Shown one piece after another: positions 16,765-26,515 of a stretch of 64,000 nucleotides of DNA. A program made the translations under genes and the position numbers. The notes beneath the pieces are model-generated. The model ran no database searches and was not told where the DNA came from. It saw nothing but the letters and a program-made list of their open reading frames with translations. Position 1 is the stretch's first letter. The number at the start of each line of letters is the position of its first letter. The stretch comes from CALZIK01 sp945787635 (GTDB lineage Bacteria > Acidobacteriota > Thermoanaerobaculia > Multivoradales > JAHEKO01), in contig CAMYNM010000017.1 of the NCBI GenBank assembly GCA_947259725.1, positions 1 to 64,000 on the forward strand, read 5' to 3'.

Positions 16765-17319
16765 CTAACAGGCTCCGGGAACGAACGGAATCTCGAGCAC
16801 CGGCTCGAAAGGCGTGTCGGCGGACGGCGGCTCGCTCGAGGGCGAGTCGAAGACCCGGCCGATCCGGTTCCCGGCGAGGTCCTCCAACTGGGCGTCCACG
16901 CGTACCCTGTGCTCGCCGTCGGCGCACGCCTCCTCGGGGCGAAAGCTCCAGCGCGTCTCGGCGAGAGAGACCTCGACCGTTCCATCGACGTGCCCGCCGG
17001 CCGAATCGACCACGGTGAGCATCCGAGCGAGAAGCGCCTGATCGAGGGGCTCGGGAAAGACGATCGCAACGGCGCCCCGCTCGCCCTCGGTTCGAACGCT
17101 CAAGACCCGTTCCCACTCGCCGGGACCGGGCTCGCGACCCGCCAGCCGCCTCACCGCCTCGGGGGAGAGCCCGTCAACAGCCACGGAACCCTCGCTCCCG
17201 GTGGCCGGACCCAGATCGATAACCAGCCTCGGTTGCGTTCCGCAGGCCAGAAGCGCAAGGCAGCTCGAGACCCTGAGCGCCGCCCACCCGCGACGTCGCG
17301 CGGTCCCGCCTAGAACCAC
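16765..17319 (-). CDS. Small lipoprotein with Ig-like domain
   Basis: This protein of about 184 residues has a twin-arginine-like basic start, a hydrophobic core and a lipobox LLAC (Cys26), so it is predicted to be lipid-anchored. The remainder looks like one bacterial Ig-like fold: alternating hydrophobic strands, a WSFRPE segment and an LEDLAGNRIG segment typical of such domains. No enzyme motif is seen. It starts with GTG at 17319, which overlaps the stop of the small membrane peptide gene, and ends 10 bp before the creatininase-like gene. Its link to anthranilate breakdown is unclear. Confidence 0.75.
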   Translation of the reverse strand: MVLGGTARRRGWAALRVSSCLALLACGTQPRLVIDLGPATGSEGSVAVDGLSPEAVRRLAGREPGPGEWERVLSVRTEGERGAVAIVFPEPLDQALLARMLTVVDSAGGHVDGTVEVSLAETRWSFRPEEACADGEHRVRVDAQLEDLAGNRIGRVFDSPSSEPPSADTPFEPVLEIPFVPGAC

Positions 17320-17396
17320 TCGGTCGCGGGGAGCGGCAGGGTCGCAATCACACCGAGCGCGAGCACTGCAAGAACAAGAATCCAGGTTCTGCTCAT
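17310..17396 (-). CDS. 28-residue single-helix membrane peptide
   Basis: This short frame codes one hydrophobic helix (WILVLAVLALGVIATLPL) between a basic MSRT start and a short ATEWF tail. It is supported by a strong ribosome-binding site (AGAGGAGAAGGTC directly before ATG), by the 28-bp distance from the DUF5668-like gene, and by a 10-bp overlap of its stop with the GTG start of the lipoprotein gene. That pattern fits translational coupling in one operon. No function can be assigned. It could act as a leader peptide or a small membrane subunit. Confidence 0.55.
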   Translation of the reverse strand: MSRTWILVLAVLALGVIATLPLPATEWF

Positions 17397-17424
17397 GACC
17401 TTCTCCTCTCTGAGACCGGTTGCT

Positions 17425-17958
17425 TCACGCCCGCGACTGCCTGACGGCACGCCAGACGAGAAAGATCCCGCCGGCCACCAGCAGGACCGCCCAGAAGACC
17501 TGCGCCGAGGGCAGGATCTTTTTCAAAAAATCGAACCGCGCCGCGTAGCCCATCAGTCCGAGTCCCGCGAGAACTGCGCCGGCGACCATCAGGTTGGCGC
17601 TCTGCCTTTTGCCTGCGATCCAGGCAGTGATGAACGAGAGCCCGAGGATCATCGGAAAGCTCGGCAGCCAGTCGAGGATCTTCTTCCAGCTGGTGTAGTT
17701 CAACGTCAGGGCGAAGGCGAGCACTCCAAAGCCGATCCAGGCGACCGCCCAGCCGGCCGAGCGAGGCGCCTTTCCGAAGCCGAAGTAGTCCACCAGAAAA
17801 GCCACTCCAGCCAGAAGCAGCAGGATCGGCCAGAGGTCCTTGAATGGCGGCACGCCCACGCCCTGGGCATTCAGGAGCAGCCAGAGTCCACCGACCAGTG
17901 CGGCGACTCCCACCGCCAGGGCGAGTCCGATGCTTCTTCGGGGTTGCGAATCCGCCAT
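17425..17958 (-). CDS. DUF5668/LiaF-like membrane protein
   Basis: This 177-residue protein has about six hydrophobic helices in pairs (GLALAVGVAALVGGLWLLL; LWPILLLLAGVAFLVDYF; GWAVAWIGFGVLAFAL; MILGLSFITAWIAG and others). Hairpins with a Trp-Pro turn are typical of the DUF5668/LiaF-TM group of envelope-stress membrane proteins. There is no signal peptide and no enzyme motif. It is the first gene of the leftward run ending in the anthranilate cluster, with its start 109 bp from the divergent GNAT gene. Its function is unknown. Confidence 0.7.
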   Translation of the reverse strand: MADSQPRRSIGLALAVGVAALVGGLWLLLNAQGVGVPPFKDLWPILLLLAGVAFLVDYFGFGKAPRSAGWAVAWIGFGVLAFALTLNYTSWKKILDWLPSFPMILGLSFITAWIAGKRQSANLMVAGAVLAGLGLMGYAARFDFLKKILPSAQVFWAVLLVAGGIFLVWRAVRQSRA

Positions 17959-18067
17959 CCATCCTCCTCTTCGTACGGGTCTCTTGGTCAGGGCGCAGTC
18001 TACTCGACCGGTCAGGGCGGGCGCATCCGGTCGGGAGTGGCGAGAGGTGCCGTAAGATCCCAGCGAG

Positions 18068-18661
18068 ATGAGCTCACCGGCAGCCAGCTACGAGGCGCAG
18101 GGCGTCACCCGGGACGGCGAGCCGTTCACCGTCAGAGCGATCCGCCCCGAGGACAAGCGCCACATGCGCGACGCGTTTGCCACCCTGAGCAAAGAAACCA
18201 TCTACTACCGGTTCTTCGAGCTGAAGGAGAAGCTCACCGACGGGGACCTCGCCTACCTGACCGAGATCGATTTCGTCGATCACGTGGCTCTGGTCGCGAT
18301 TCTCGGACCCCCGGAAGCGGGAGAAGGCGCCGGCGTGGCTCGCTATGTCGTCGAGCGGGGTACCGAGCCTCTTCGGGCGGAGGCCGCTTTCGCGGTCGTC
18401 GACCGGCACCAGAATCGCGGCATCGGGACCCAGCTGCTCTACCACCTCGCCGACGTCGCCCGCGCCGCCGGGATCAAGGAGTTCACCGGAGAAGTCCTGG
18501 GCGAGAACTTCAAGATGATGGAGGTCTTCTTCCACAGCGGTTTCGACATCCGGCGCAACGTCGAGTCCGGCGTGATTCACGTCACGTTCTCGATCGAGGC
18601 CGGAGGGGGAGGTCCTCCGAGAGTGCACGGGGAATCGCCGCCGCCACGCTCCGGCGGCTAG
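18068..18661 (+). CDS. GNAT-family N-acetyltransferase
   Basis: This 197-residue acetyltransferase has the acetyl-CoA loop DRHQNRGIGTQLL starting at residue 112. The opening segment TVRAIRPEDK and the YYRFFELK stretch resemble the GNAT domain of Pat-type protein lysine acetyltransferases. No cyclic-nucleotide or CoA-synthetase domain is attached. It could acetylate a protein or a small amine. It is transcribed divergently from the DUF5668-like gene and converges on the GT39 gene at 18689. Confidence 0.85.
   Translation: MSSPAASYEAQGVTRDGEPFTVRAIRPEDKRHMRDAFATLSKETIYYRFFELKEKLTDGDLAYLTEIDFVDHVALVAILGPPEAGEGAGVARYVVERGTEPLRAEAAFAVVDRHQNRGIGTQLLYHLADVARAAGIKEFTGEVLGENFKMMEVFFHSGFDIRRNVESGVIHVTFSIEAGGGGPPRVHGESPPPRSGG
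18640..18658. terminator. Short GC hairpin at the end of the GNAT gene
   Basis: GCCGCC (18640-18645) pairs with GGCGGC (18653-18658) around a 7-nt loop, at the junction of two convergent genes. It lies inside the last codons and has no T-run, so it is only a weak terminator candidate. Confidence 0.35.
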
Positions 18662-18688
18662 TCGGGATCCCGAGGCCGACCGCCCGGT

Positions 18689-20815
18689 CTAGTTCTCTCG
18701 AGGCGTGCCGTCGGCAGCGATCCGGAAACCGTGCAGCCGGGTCGGCGGAGGAAGGAAGATCCGCACGAGGTACTTCTCGTCGGCCGGCAGCTCGATCACG
18801 AAGTCCTCGCGAAGATCGTAGGTCCCGACCTCCCGGTTGCGCCGATCGACCACGTATAGGTAGCCCTCGGGGGGCTCTGGCCTCGCATCCAACTCCACGC
18901 GATAGGTGCCCGCGGCCAGGTAGTCCTTGAAGACCGCGAACTGCCAGCGGCGGGTGTACTGGAGCGGCGCCTTCGGACCGTCCCGGCGTAGGTCCGGGTG
19001 AGAGATGAAGGTCGAGTCCGCCGCCGAGAAGACGCGCTCCGTGCGATAGACGACCGGATCCGGCTCGAGCGCGAAGATCGAAAGCTCGGGGCCCGCACGC
19101 GTCACCGAGGGCTCGAAGCCGGCCACCTTCTCCCAGCCGAGCATCTCTTCGTAGCGACGCTTGTATTCCTTTTGGTGCTCCCGCCGGAACTCTTCGGATT
19201 CGACGAACCGGGCGTACGCGGGCTTCGCCAGAACGAGGTAGTCCCATTCGCCCGTCCGCATCTCCCCGGGATCCTGCCACGCGGCGAACCGGTGGGAGAT
19301 GAAGGCGTAGCGCTCCGGATCGAGTTTCGGTGAGTAGCGCTCGCGGATGATCGAAGCGCCCTCGGGCACGTGCTCCTCGATCCAGGCCCTGGCGAGCTGT
19401 CTGGTTCCCGGCCGCATCTGGCTGAAGTCCCAGGCCAACGTTCGCCAGATCGGCAGGGCGAGAGCGACGAGCGCGACGATCCAGGCCCAGAGCCGACCTC
19501 GCCTCGCGATCGACGCGAGCACCACCGCCAGACCAGCCCCCACAACCACCGCGACTCCCGGCAGCGCCACCTGGAGGTTACGATGCACGACCATGCTCAT
19601 CGAGAAAATGAGCGTCAGGTAGGCCACCGGAAAGACGGCCATCCAGAGCCACCGCCGGCGCGCCTCCGAACCGGCCAACGCCACGCCGGCGAGGCCCAGG
19701 CCGATCGCCGGCCAGCCGAAACTGGAAAGCAGCGCCCGGCCGTACCAGACCAGGTTGCTCTCGGGCTGCACGCCGATCCAACCGCCGTAGGCGTACTGTC
19801 TGAACCCGAAGAAGATGTCCAGCCCTTCCCCGCCGAAGGCCACGTGCGGATACTTGAAGAGCGCGGGCATCACCGCCACCAGAGAGCCCACCGATGCCAG
19901 CGCCGCCCACAGGAGGCTCCACGACCAGTTGCGTTCCCGGATTCGCCAACTCAACCAGATCGCGAAGATCCCGATGACCACGACTCCACCGGGGTACTTG
20001 CCCGCCGCGGCCAGCCCGGAGGCGGCTCCGGCGAGAAGGTAGTCACGCAGTGACTCCCGGCGCAACAGGCGGGCCAGGAAGTAGATGCAGAAAGCGGCGA
20101 ATGCCGCAGCCGGTACGTCCGCGATGAGCTGATGGGCGATGCTGTTGTAGAGCGGCGAGAAGGCGATGAGAAGCCCCGCGAGTGTGCCCGCGAGAAGCTC
20201 TGCGGTCTCCCCCTGGCCATTCACCCGATCTTCGAGGACCCGGCCGGACGCGAGCACCCGAGTGGCCGCGCCGAAGACCGCTCCGGCCGTGAGCGCGGCC
20301 AGGCTGGCGTTGACGGCCTTGAGCAGGATTCGCTGCACGCCGTAGCCCTCGTAGGTCGTGTAGAAGACCTCCAAGAGCCGGGTCACGCCGCTGGGAAAGA
20401 GGTCGTAGAACCAGATCGCCAGGGCGCCGAGGTAGTACAGGAGGTGTCCGTAGTTGAAGGTCCTCGGGTAGGGATCGCCGCCGTTGATCTGCTGGGAGAC
20501 CTTGTGGAACACGCCCTCGTCCCCGATCGGGGCGTCCAGAAGCTCGAAGTCGAGGCCGGCGAAGCGAACCACGAAGGCGATGGCGAGAAGAGCCGTCAAG
20601 ACGAGTTTCTTGCTGCGCTCGGGGCTCGCGGGTGCGCGCAACAGCCGGGTGAGCCACAGAACGGAATGCACGGCGGTCAGAGCCAGGGCCGCCACGGTCA
20701 GCGCGCGCGCCACGCCGTGCACAGAAAGGCCACCGAAGATCTGAACCAGCCAGAGCAGGACCAAGCCGAGCCAGGAAGCGATCACCAGCCGGGACAAGAG
20801 CACGCGCGCATTCAC
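18689..20815 (-). CDS. GT39-like membrane glycosyltransferase with C-terminal soluble domain
   Basis: This GT-C protein of about 708 residues has an N-terminal membrane helix (LVIASWLGLVLLWL). The acidic donor motif Asp-Glu lies in DAPIGDEGVFHK, in the first large loop. About ten further helices follow, then a C-terminal soluble region of about 250 residues with beta-rich character (YRVELDARPEPPEGYLYVV). The GTG at 20815 is chosen because the first helix follows directly and the macB-like gene ends 83 bp upstream. It is the last gene of the efflux-type operon, so it may glycosylate a product handled by that system. Acceptor and sugar are unknown. Confidence 0.8.
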   Translation of the reverse strand: MNARVLLSRLVIASWLGLVLLWLVQIFGGLSVHGVARALTVAALALTAVHSVLWLTRLLRAPASPERSKKLVLTALLAIAFVVRFAGLDFELLDAPIGDEGVFHKVSQQINGGDPYPRTFNYGHLLYYLGALAIWFYDLFPSGVTRLLEVFYTTYEGYGVQRILLKAVNASLAALTAGAVFGAATRVLASGRVLEDRVNGQGETAELLAGTLAGLLIAFSPLYNSIAHQLIADVPAAAFAAFCIYFLARLLRRESLRDYLLAGAASGLAAAGKYPGGVVVIGIFAIWLSWRIRERNWSWSLLWAALASVGSLVAVMPALFKYPHVAFGGEGLDIFFGFRQYAYGGWIGVQPESNLVWYGRALLSSFGWPAIGLGLAGVALAGSEARRRWLWMAVFPVAYLTLIFSMSMVVHRNLQVALPGVAVVVGAGLAVVLASIARRGRLWAWIVALVALALPIWRTLAWDFSQMRPGTRQLARAWIEEHVPEGASIIRERYSPKLDPERYAFISHRFAAWQDPGEMRTGEWDYLVLAKPAYARFVESEEFRREHQKEYKRRYEEMLGWEKVAGFEPSVTRAGPELSIFALEPDPVVYRTERVFSAADSTFISHPDLRRDGPKAPLQYTRRWQFAVFKDYLAAGTYRVELDARPEPPEGYLYVVDRRNREVGTYDLREDFVIELPADEKYLVRIFLPPPTRLHGFRIAADGTPREN

Positions 20816-20898
20816 CGGCGGGAGTCTAGCGTCTTTGCGGCGGCCAGCCCTCGGCGGCCCCTGGACCGCGGGGGCCTGCCGTCCCGCAACCCACCACC

Positions 20899-22122
20899 CT
20901 ACTCGTAGCGCAGCGCGTCGATCGGGTCGAGCGCGGCCGCTTTGCCCGCCGGATAGATCCCGAAAAAGACCCCGACCAGGGTCGAGAACCCGAAAGACAC
21001 CGCCACCGCCCAAAGCGGCACGTGCGCCGGCGGCCAGTCGCCGGGAAGCACCCCGGCGACGATCACCCCGATGCCGTACCCCAGGGCGAGCCCGATGCCT
21101 CCTCCCACCAGCGACAGGCTGATCGCCTCGATCAGGAACTGGATCAGGATGTCCTGGCGGCGGGCGCCGACCGACTTGCGGATGCCGATCTCACGGGTTC
21201 GCTCGGTCACCGACACCAGCATGATGTTCATGATGCCGATACCGCCGACCAGGAGCGCCACTCCCACCACGGCTCCCACCACCGCGGTGACGCTGCCCAG
21301 GATGCTCGAAACCGTGTCCAAGAACTCGTCCTGGAGGATGACCTGGAAATCATCCGGCTCGTCCTCCTCGAGCTTGTGCCGGGTGCGCAGGACCTGGGTG
21401 ATGCCTTCCTTGACCTGCTCGACTACCTTGGGGCTTTCGGCCTGCAGCCGGAGGAGGGTCTTGTCGGCGGCCCGGCGCCCGAACAGCATCAGAGAAGTGT
21501 CGACAGGGATGAAGACCAGATCGTCGTTGTCGAAGCCCAGGGACTGCCCGCGCTCCTCCATCACGCCGACGACGGTGACCGGGATGTTGCCGATGTAGAT
21601 CTCGGTGCCCATCGGATCCTCGCCCAGGCGCAGCTCCTCGATGATCTTCGCGCCGATCACCGCGACCTTTCGCCGCTGCTCGAGGTCGATCCGGGAAAGA
21701 AACCGACCTCGCTCCACGGTGTGATTGGCGACCTCGGGCCAGTCGTTGTTGACGCCGAAAACGGTCGTCGAGTGCTGGCGATCCCGGTACTTGACCTGGT
21801 TGCCGCCCAGGATGAGCGGGGTGATCATCGCGATGCCGGGAACCTGGTTCTGCAGAGCCTGGCCGTCTTCCCAGGTGAGCTTGACCTGCTTGCCCACGAA
21901 GATCCCCCCACCGCGGTTGTCGAGCCTTGGGTTGACCGCGATGAAGGTCGCACCGACCCCCTGGAGCTGTGAGGTGATCTGGAACTGAAGCCCCTGAACG
22001 ATCGAGACTACAGCGATCACCGCGGCCACCCCGATGATGATGCCCAGGGTCGTCAGCAACGAGCGCATCTTGTTGGCCCAGAGCGCGCGAAACGCGATGC
22101 GGAAGTTCTCGGAGAAAACCAT
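20899..22122 (-). CDS. MacB-type ABC transporter permease
   Basis: This 407-residue protein has the MacB/FtsX layout: one N-terminal helix (MRSLLTTLGIIIGVAAVIAV), a large periplasmic core domain (about residues 50-275), then three C-terminal helices containing GGIGIMNIMLVSV and RTREIGIRKSVGAR. MacB-type permeases are mechanotransmission subunits that work with an adaptor and an outer-membrane TolC, not classical pumps. It lies 3 bp from the ATPase gene and is co-directional with the adaptor and TolC genes. The substrate (antibiotic, peptide, lipoprotein or glycolipid) is unknown. Confidence 0.93.
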   Translation of the reverse strand: MVFSENFRIAFRALWANKMRSLLTTLGIIIGVAAVIAVVSIVQGLQFQITSQLQGVGATFIAVNPRLDNRGGGIFVGKQVKLTWEDGQALQNQVPGIAMITPLILGGNQVKYRDRQHSTTVFGVNNDWPEVANHTVERGRFLSRIDLEQRRKVAVIGAKIIEELRLGEDPMGTEIYIGNIPVTVVGVMEERGQSLGFDNDDLVFIPVDTSLMLFGRRAADKTLLRLQAESPKVVEQVKEGITQVLRTRHKLEEDEPDDFQVILQDEFLDTVSSILGSVTAVVGAVVGVALLVGGIGIMNIMLVSVTERTREIGIRKSVGARRQDILIQFLIEAISLSLVGGGIGLALGYGIGVIVAGVLPGDWPPAHVPLWAVAVSFGFSTLVGVFFGIYPAGKAAALDPIDALRYE

Positions 22123-22125
22123 CGG

Positions 22126-22818
<693 letters not shown>

Positions 22819-22823
22819 CGGAA

Positions 22824-24044
22824 TCAGTCGGCCTCTTCTTCGTCGTCGTTCTGGTCCTGGAGGCGGATCGCATCGCCGTGCTCGATATCCTTGAGCGCCC
22901 GATACGGTCCGGTCACCACTTGCTGCCCTTCTTCCAGGCCGGTCAGCACTTCGGTGTGGGTGGGATCGGTGAGACCGGTCGCGACTCGCACCTGGGCGAC
23001 CGACTCGTCGTCGTCGGAAACCACGAACACCACCGCGACTTCCTCCTCTCCCTCGATCGGTTCGCCGTCGTCGCCGAGCGGCGGTCGATCGACCACCGCC
23101 TGAATCGGAATCGCGAGCACGCCCTCCTTCTTGGCCGTCTCGATCTCCGCCCGCACCGACATTCCGGGCCGCAAGGCCTCGTCGGGAGCGTCGAAGAGGA
23201 CCTTCACCTTGAAGAACGTGACGTCCGGTTGCGAGGGTTTCTCGTACCCGCTGCTGCCGATCTCGACGACCCCGCCCGAGTAGGCGTTGTCCGGAAGGGC
23301 ATCCACTTTGAGAGCGGCCGTCTGGCCGAGCTCGAGATAGGCCACCTCGGTCTCATCGACCTCGACTTCGGCGAGGATCTCGGAGAGGTCGGCGATGGTT
23401 CCGATCACCGAGGCGGGGTTGTTCATGGTGCCCGAAACGACGATCTCCCCCTGCTCGGCGTTGAGCTCGATCACCCGGCCGGAGAGCGGCGCGAAGATGG
23501 TGACCTTCGAGAGGTCGTCCACGGCCTTGTCGAGAGCCGCCTTGGACTGGAGGACCGACTCGCGCGCCTGCTCCACGCCGAGCTCCCTCGAGTTGTACTG
23601 CAGCTCGGCCTGCTCCAGCTGCTCCGCGGAAGCGATCTGCTCTTCCGTCAACCGGCGCATACGAACCAGCTTCAGCTCCGCGTCGCGCAGGTTGATGTCG
23701 GCCTGGCGCGACTGCGACTTGGCGATCGCGAGCTGAGCCGCGGCCGAGTCGCGCGCGGCCACGAACGCTTCCCTTTCCAACTCCAGAAACGGCTCGCCGG
23801 CGCCGATCTCGTCTCCCTCCTCCACATACAGCTTCTCGATCTTGCCGATCACGTGCGCCGAGATATTGACCTTGACCCGTGGATCGATCACACCGCTCGC
23901 CTTGACCAGCCGAGTGATGTCGCGCCGCTCGACCTCGGCGGCGTAGACCCGAGTCCCCTTCTTGCCGCCCTTGGACTTGAGGCTCGCAAAGACGATTCCG
24001 CCCAGGACGAGCACCACCACCACACCGATCAAGATCCGCTTCAT
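22824..24044 (-). CDS. HlyD/MacA-type periplasmic adaptor protein
   Basis: This 406-residue membrane-fusion protein starts at ATG 24044, preceded by a strong GGAGGAGTAAGA ribosome-binding site. An N-terminal anchor (RILIGVVVVLVLGGIVFA) is followed by a lipoyl-type half (VEEGDEIGAGEPFLELE), a coiled-coil hairpin (about residues 90-190), the second lipoyl half (IFAPLSGRVIELNAEQGE) and beta-barrel domains. The tail is very acidic (QNDDEEEAD). It should bridge the MacB-like permease and the TolC-like channel encoded in the same operon. Confidence 0.93.
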   Translation of the reverse strand: MKRILIGVVVVLVLGGIVFASLKSKGGKKGTRVYAAEVERRDITRLVKASGVIDPRVKVNISAHVIGKIEKLYVEEGDEIGAGEPFLELEREAFVAARDSAAAQLAIAKSQSRQADINLRDAELKLVRMRRLTEEQIASAEQLEQAELQYNSRELGVEQARESVLQSKAALDKAVDDLSKVTIFAPLSGRVIELNAEQGEIVVSGTMNNPASVIGTIADLSEILAEVEVDETEVAYLELGQTAALKVDALPDNAYSGGVVEIGSSGYEKPSQPDVTFFKVKVLFDAPDEALRPGMSVRAEIETAKKEGVLAIPIQAVVDRPPLGDDGEPIEGEEEVAVVFVVSDDDESVAQVRVATGLTDPTHTEVLTGLEEGQQVVTGPYRALKDIEHGDAIRLQDQNDDEEEAD

Positions 24045-24078
24045 TCTTACTCCTCCCGAACGGTGCCGCGTGATTCGG

Positions 24079-24783
24079 TTAGGAGCCCAGGGCGGACAGG
24101 CCCACCTTGCCCACGACGTAGACGGCCCAGAGGCCGACGACACCGGCGGCTGCGGCGCCTCTCGAGACACGGGCGACGCTCGAATAGCCGATCACCAGGA
24201 GCACTACGGTCCAGATCGAGAACAGGTCGATGCTCGACAGGAGGGCGATCAGGCCGGGGCCGGCATCCTCCGGCGCGAACGCGGCCAGATTGGACACCAG
24301 AACCGAACTGTCCTTGAGCTCCTCGAAGCCGAGCTCGTCCTTGCTCAGCACCACCGGAATCGAAAGCAGCGCCAGCACCGCCCTCGGCATCATCCCGTGA
24401 AGCAGGACGGAAAAGCTGGGCAGAAAACCGAGCTCCCCTCCGAGCATCTTGAACAGGACCATGAAGACCAGCGCCAGCAGTAGGTAGACCGCCGGCGTTC
24501 CAAGCAGGCTACCGCCGATCATCATCATCGGGCCGAACTTCTCCTGGAAGTCGATGATCCCCTCCATCTGGTCTTCGGGAACCTCCTGACCGCGCGCCTC
24601 CATGGACTCGCGAGTGATCTCCGCCCAGTCCATCTTGCCGTTCATCATGATGCCCACGACCAGCCCCAAGCCGATCAGGACGAGCAGCGCCACGGCCCAG
24701 GTGGGCTGCTCGGCGATCGCCTTGAAGGTCTTCCCCGGTGACGTGAGCACGCCCACGAGCCGGCCGAAACCCGACTGTTCCAT
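24079..24783 (-). CDS. Yip1-domain membrane protein
   Basis: This 234-residue protein opens with a Yip1-type start (GVLTSPGKTFKAIAEQPTWA) and has about five membrane helices (ALLVLIGLGLVVGIMM; LGTPAVYLLLALVFMVLF; MPRAVLALLSIPVVL; others). A short acidic loop follows helix one. A good ribosome-binding site (AAAGGGGG) precedes the ATG. Bacterial Yip1-family proteins have no defined reaction. Its place between tolC and the adaptor gene, with short gaps on both sides, suggests an accessory role in this export system. Confidence 0.85.
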   Translation of the reverse strand: MEQSGFGRLVGVLTSPGKTFKAIAEQPTWAVALLVLIGLGLVVGIMMNGKMDWAEITRESMEARGQEVPEDQMEGIIDFQEKFGPMMMIGGSLLGTPAVYLLLALVFMVLFKMLGGELGFLPSFSVLLHGMMPRAVLALLSIPVVLSKDELGFEELKDSSVLVSNLAAFAPEDAGPGLIALLSSIDLFSIWTVVLLVIGYSSVARVSRGAAAAGVVGLWAVYVVGKVGLSALGS

Positions 24784-24806
24784 CGAAACCCCCTTTCGAG
24801 GCCGGC

Positions 24807-26438
24807 CTAGGATGCGGGCTCGGAGATCTCGACGCCGCTTTCTTCCGTCAACCGACCGATGGCTCGATAATACTGCACGAGCGCCTTGCGGTAGCCGGTG
24901 ATGGCCGCGACCTCACGACTCCGGGCTTCGGTCAGATCCTCTTGGATCTGAAGCACCTGGAAGCTCGTGGACATGCCGTTCTGGTAGCGCTTCTGCTCCG
25001 CCTCGAGGTTCTTCTCCTCGAGGCGCCGCGATACGCGCGCCGACGCGAGAGCCTGGCGGGCAGTATCGACGAAGCGGGCGATGCGGCGCACTTCGGTGGC
25101 GACCGCCAGCTCGAGGTCGGCGAGCTCGACCTGACCGCGCTCGAAGCCGGTCTCGGCCAGAGCCATTCGGGCCTTCGCCGTGCGATTGAAGATCGGGTAG
25201 ACGACGCTCACGCCGGCGCTCCAACCCTCGAAGTCGCCTCCGGAGAGCTGATCCAGCGCGTCCTGGTAGCTGCCGGGCAGCTCACGAAGGATCTCGCCGG
25301 TGAAAAAGTCCCTCTCAGTCAGATCACCGCCGAGGCCATTGACTCCGTAGGTGACCGCGACATCCACGCGCGGTAGCTTCTGATTGCGAAAGTATCCGAT
25401 GTCGGCATCGAGGTTGCCCTGCGACAGCCTCTTGCTGCGCAGCTCCGGGCGCTCGCTCATCGCCGTGGCGATCGAGTCGATGACGTCGATCGCCACCTCA
25501 TCTCGCTCCGCTTCGGTCTCGAGCACGAGATCCAGCTCCCAGAGCGACGGATCGTCGAGGTTCATGAGCTGGCGCAGGACGTCTTCGGAGTCGCCTACGA
25601 GCCCGCTGGCTCGAATGATCTGCTCATCGCGGGTCGCGATGCCGGCCTCGCTCTGCACCAGCTCCAGAGGCGCCAGGGTGCCGACTTCGACCCGGATCCG
25701 ATTCTGCTCGTGAAGCTGCTTGGCCAGCCCCAGGCTCTCCTTGGCCACCTCGAGCTGCGCCTGGGCCTCGACCAGATTCCAGTAGGCGTCCTCGACGCTT
25801 TGCAGCGTCGCAACCACCTGAGACTCGAAGTTCTCCCGGCTGATGTCGAAGTTGGTGCGGGCGATCCGAATCACTCGGTTGGTGTTCATCTTGCCGCGGT
25901 CGCGCAGCAAGGGCTGTTGGTAGGTCAGATCGAAATCCGCGCGGTAGCTGGGATTCAGGGTCGCAAACGTGGAGTTCGAGAGCAGGCGGCGATTGTTGAA
26001 GACCACGCTGCCGGTCCCGCCGACCGGGAACAGTCTGCTGACCCCGAAGTTCCAGTTCTGGCCTTCGGTGGTCTGGATGTCGGCGCCGTCCAGATTCGAG
26101 GCCGAGGGCGAGGTTTCGTCAAAGGTGCTGAGGTCGGCGGTCAAGTTGGGGTCGTAGATCCCCTCGCTCTGCCAGAGCGAAAGCTCCGACTCCTCGGAGC
26201 GGTACCGCTCGACGACCAGAGAAAGGTTGCGCTGGAGCGCGATCTCGCGCGCCTCTTCCAGGCTCAGGAGGACTCGCCCGTTGTCGATGCGCAGATCCGG
26301 CGGCCCCGCCGCCATCGACAGGTCAGTGGTCACCGAGACCGCATGGCTCGGCGTGGCCGCCGCGCACAGCAGCAAGCCGAGCGACAAAAAACCGGCTAGC
26401 CGCCCGCCGGTAAGGGTCTGACGATTGAGGTGATGCAT
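24807..26438 (-). CDS. TolC-family outer membrane efflux protein
   Basis: This 543-residue protein has a signal peptide (hydrophobic LAGFLSLGLLLCAAATPSHA) from the ATG at 26438, which is preceded by a GGAGCGAAGGG-type ribosome-binding site. Two long helical repeats with TolC character follow: LSLEEAREIALQRNLSL opens the first and ATEVRRIARFVDTARQALAS lies in the second. A beta-rich segment (FGVSRLFPVGGTGSVVFNNR) could build the outer-membrane barrel. It is first in the operon with yip1, hlyD, ATPase and macB genes and completes a trans-envelope exporter. Confidence 0.92.
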   Translation of the reverse strand: MHHLNRQTLTGGRLAGFLSLGLLLCAAATPSHAVSVTTDLSMAAGPPDLRIDNGRVLLSLEEAREIALQRNLSLVVERYRSEESELSLWQSEGIYDPNLTADLSTFDETSPSASNLDGADIQTTEGQNWNFGVSRLFPVGGTGSVVFNNRRLLSNSTFATLNPSYRADFDLTYQQPLLRDRGKMNTNRVIRIARTNFDISRENFESQVVATLQSVEDAYWNLVEAQAQLEVAKESLGLAKQLHEQNRIRVEVGTLAPLELVQSEAGIATRDEQIIRASGLVGDSEDVLRQLMNLDDPSLWELDLVLETEAERDEVAIDVIDSIATAMSERPELRSKRLSQGNLDADIGYFRNQKLPRVDVAVTYGVNGLGGDLTERDFFTGEILRELPGSYQDALDQLSGGDFEGWSAGVSVVYPIFNRTAKARMALAETGFERGQVELADLELAVATEVRRIARFVDTARQALASARVSRRLEEKNLEAEQKRYQNGMSTSFQVLQIQEDLTEARSREVAAITGYRKALVQYYRAIGRLTEESGVEISEPAS

Positions 26439-26515
26439 CCCTTCGCTCCTCTTCTCCTGGGTCAGGAAATCTCGTTTCGGGAGGTAACGGACGGCCGCCC
26501 GCTCCTCAAGTTGTC

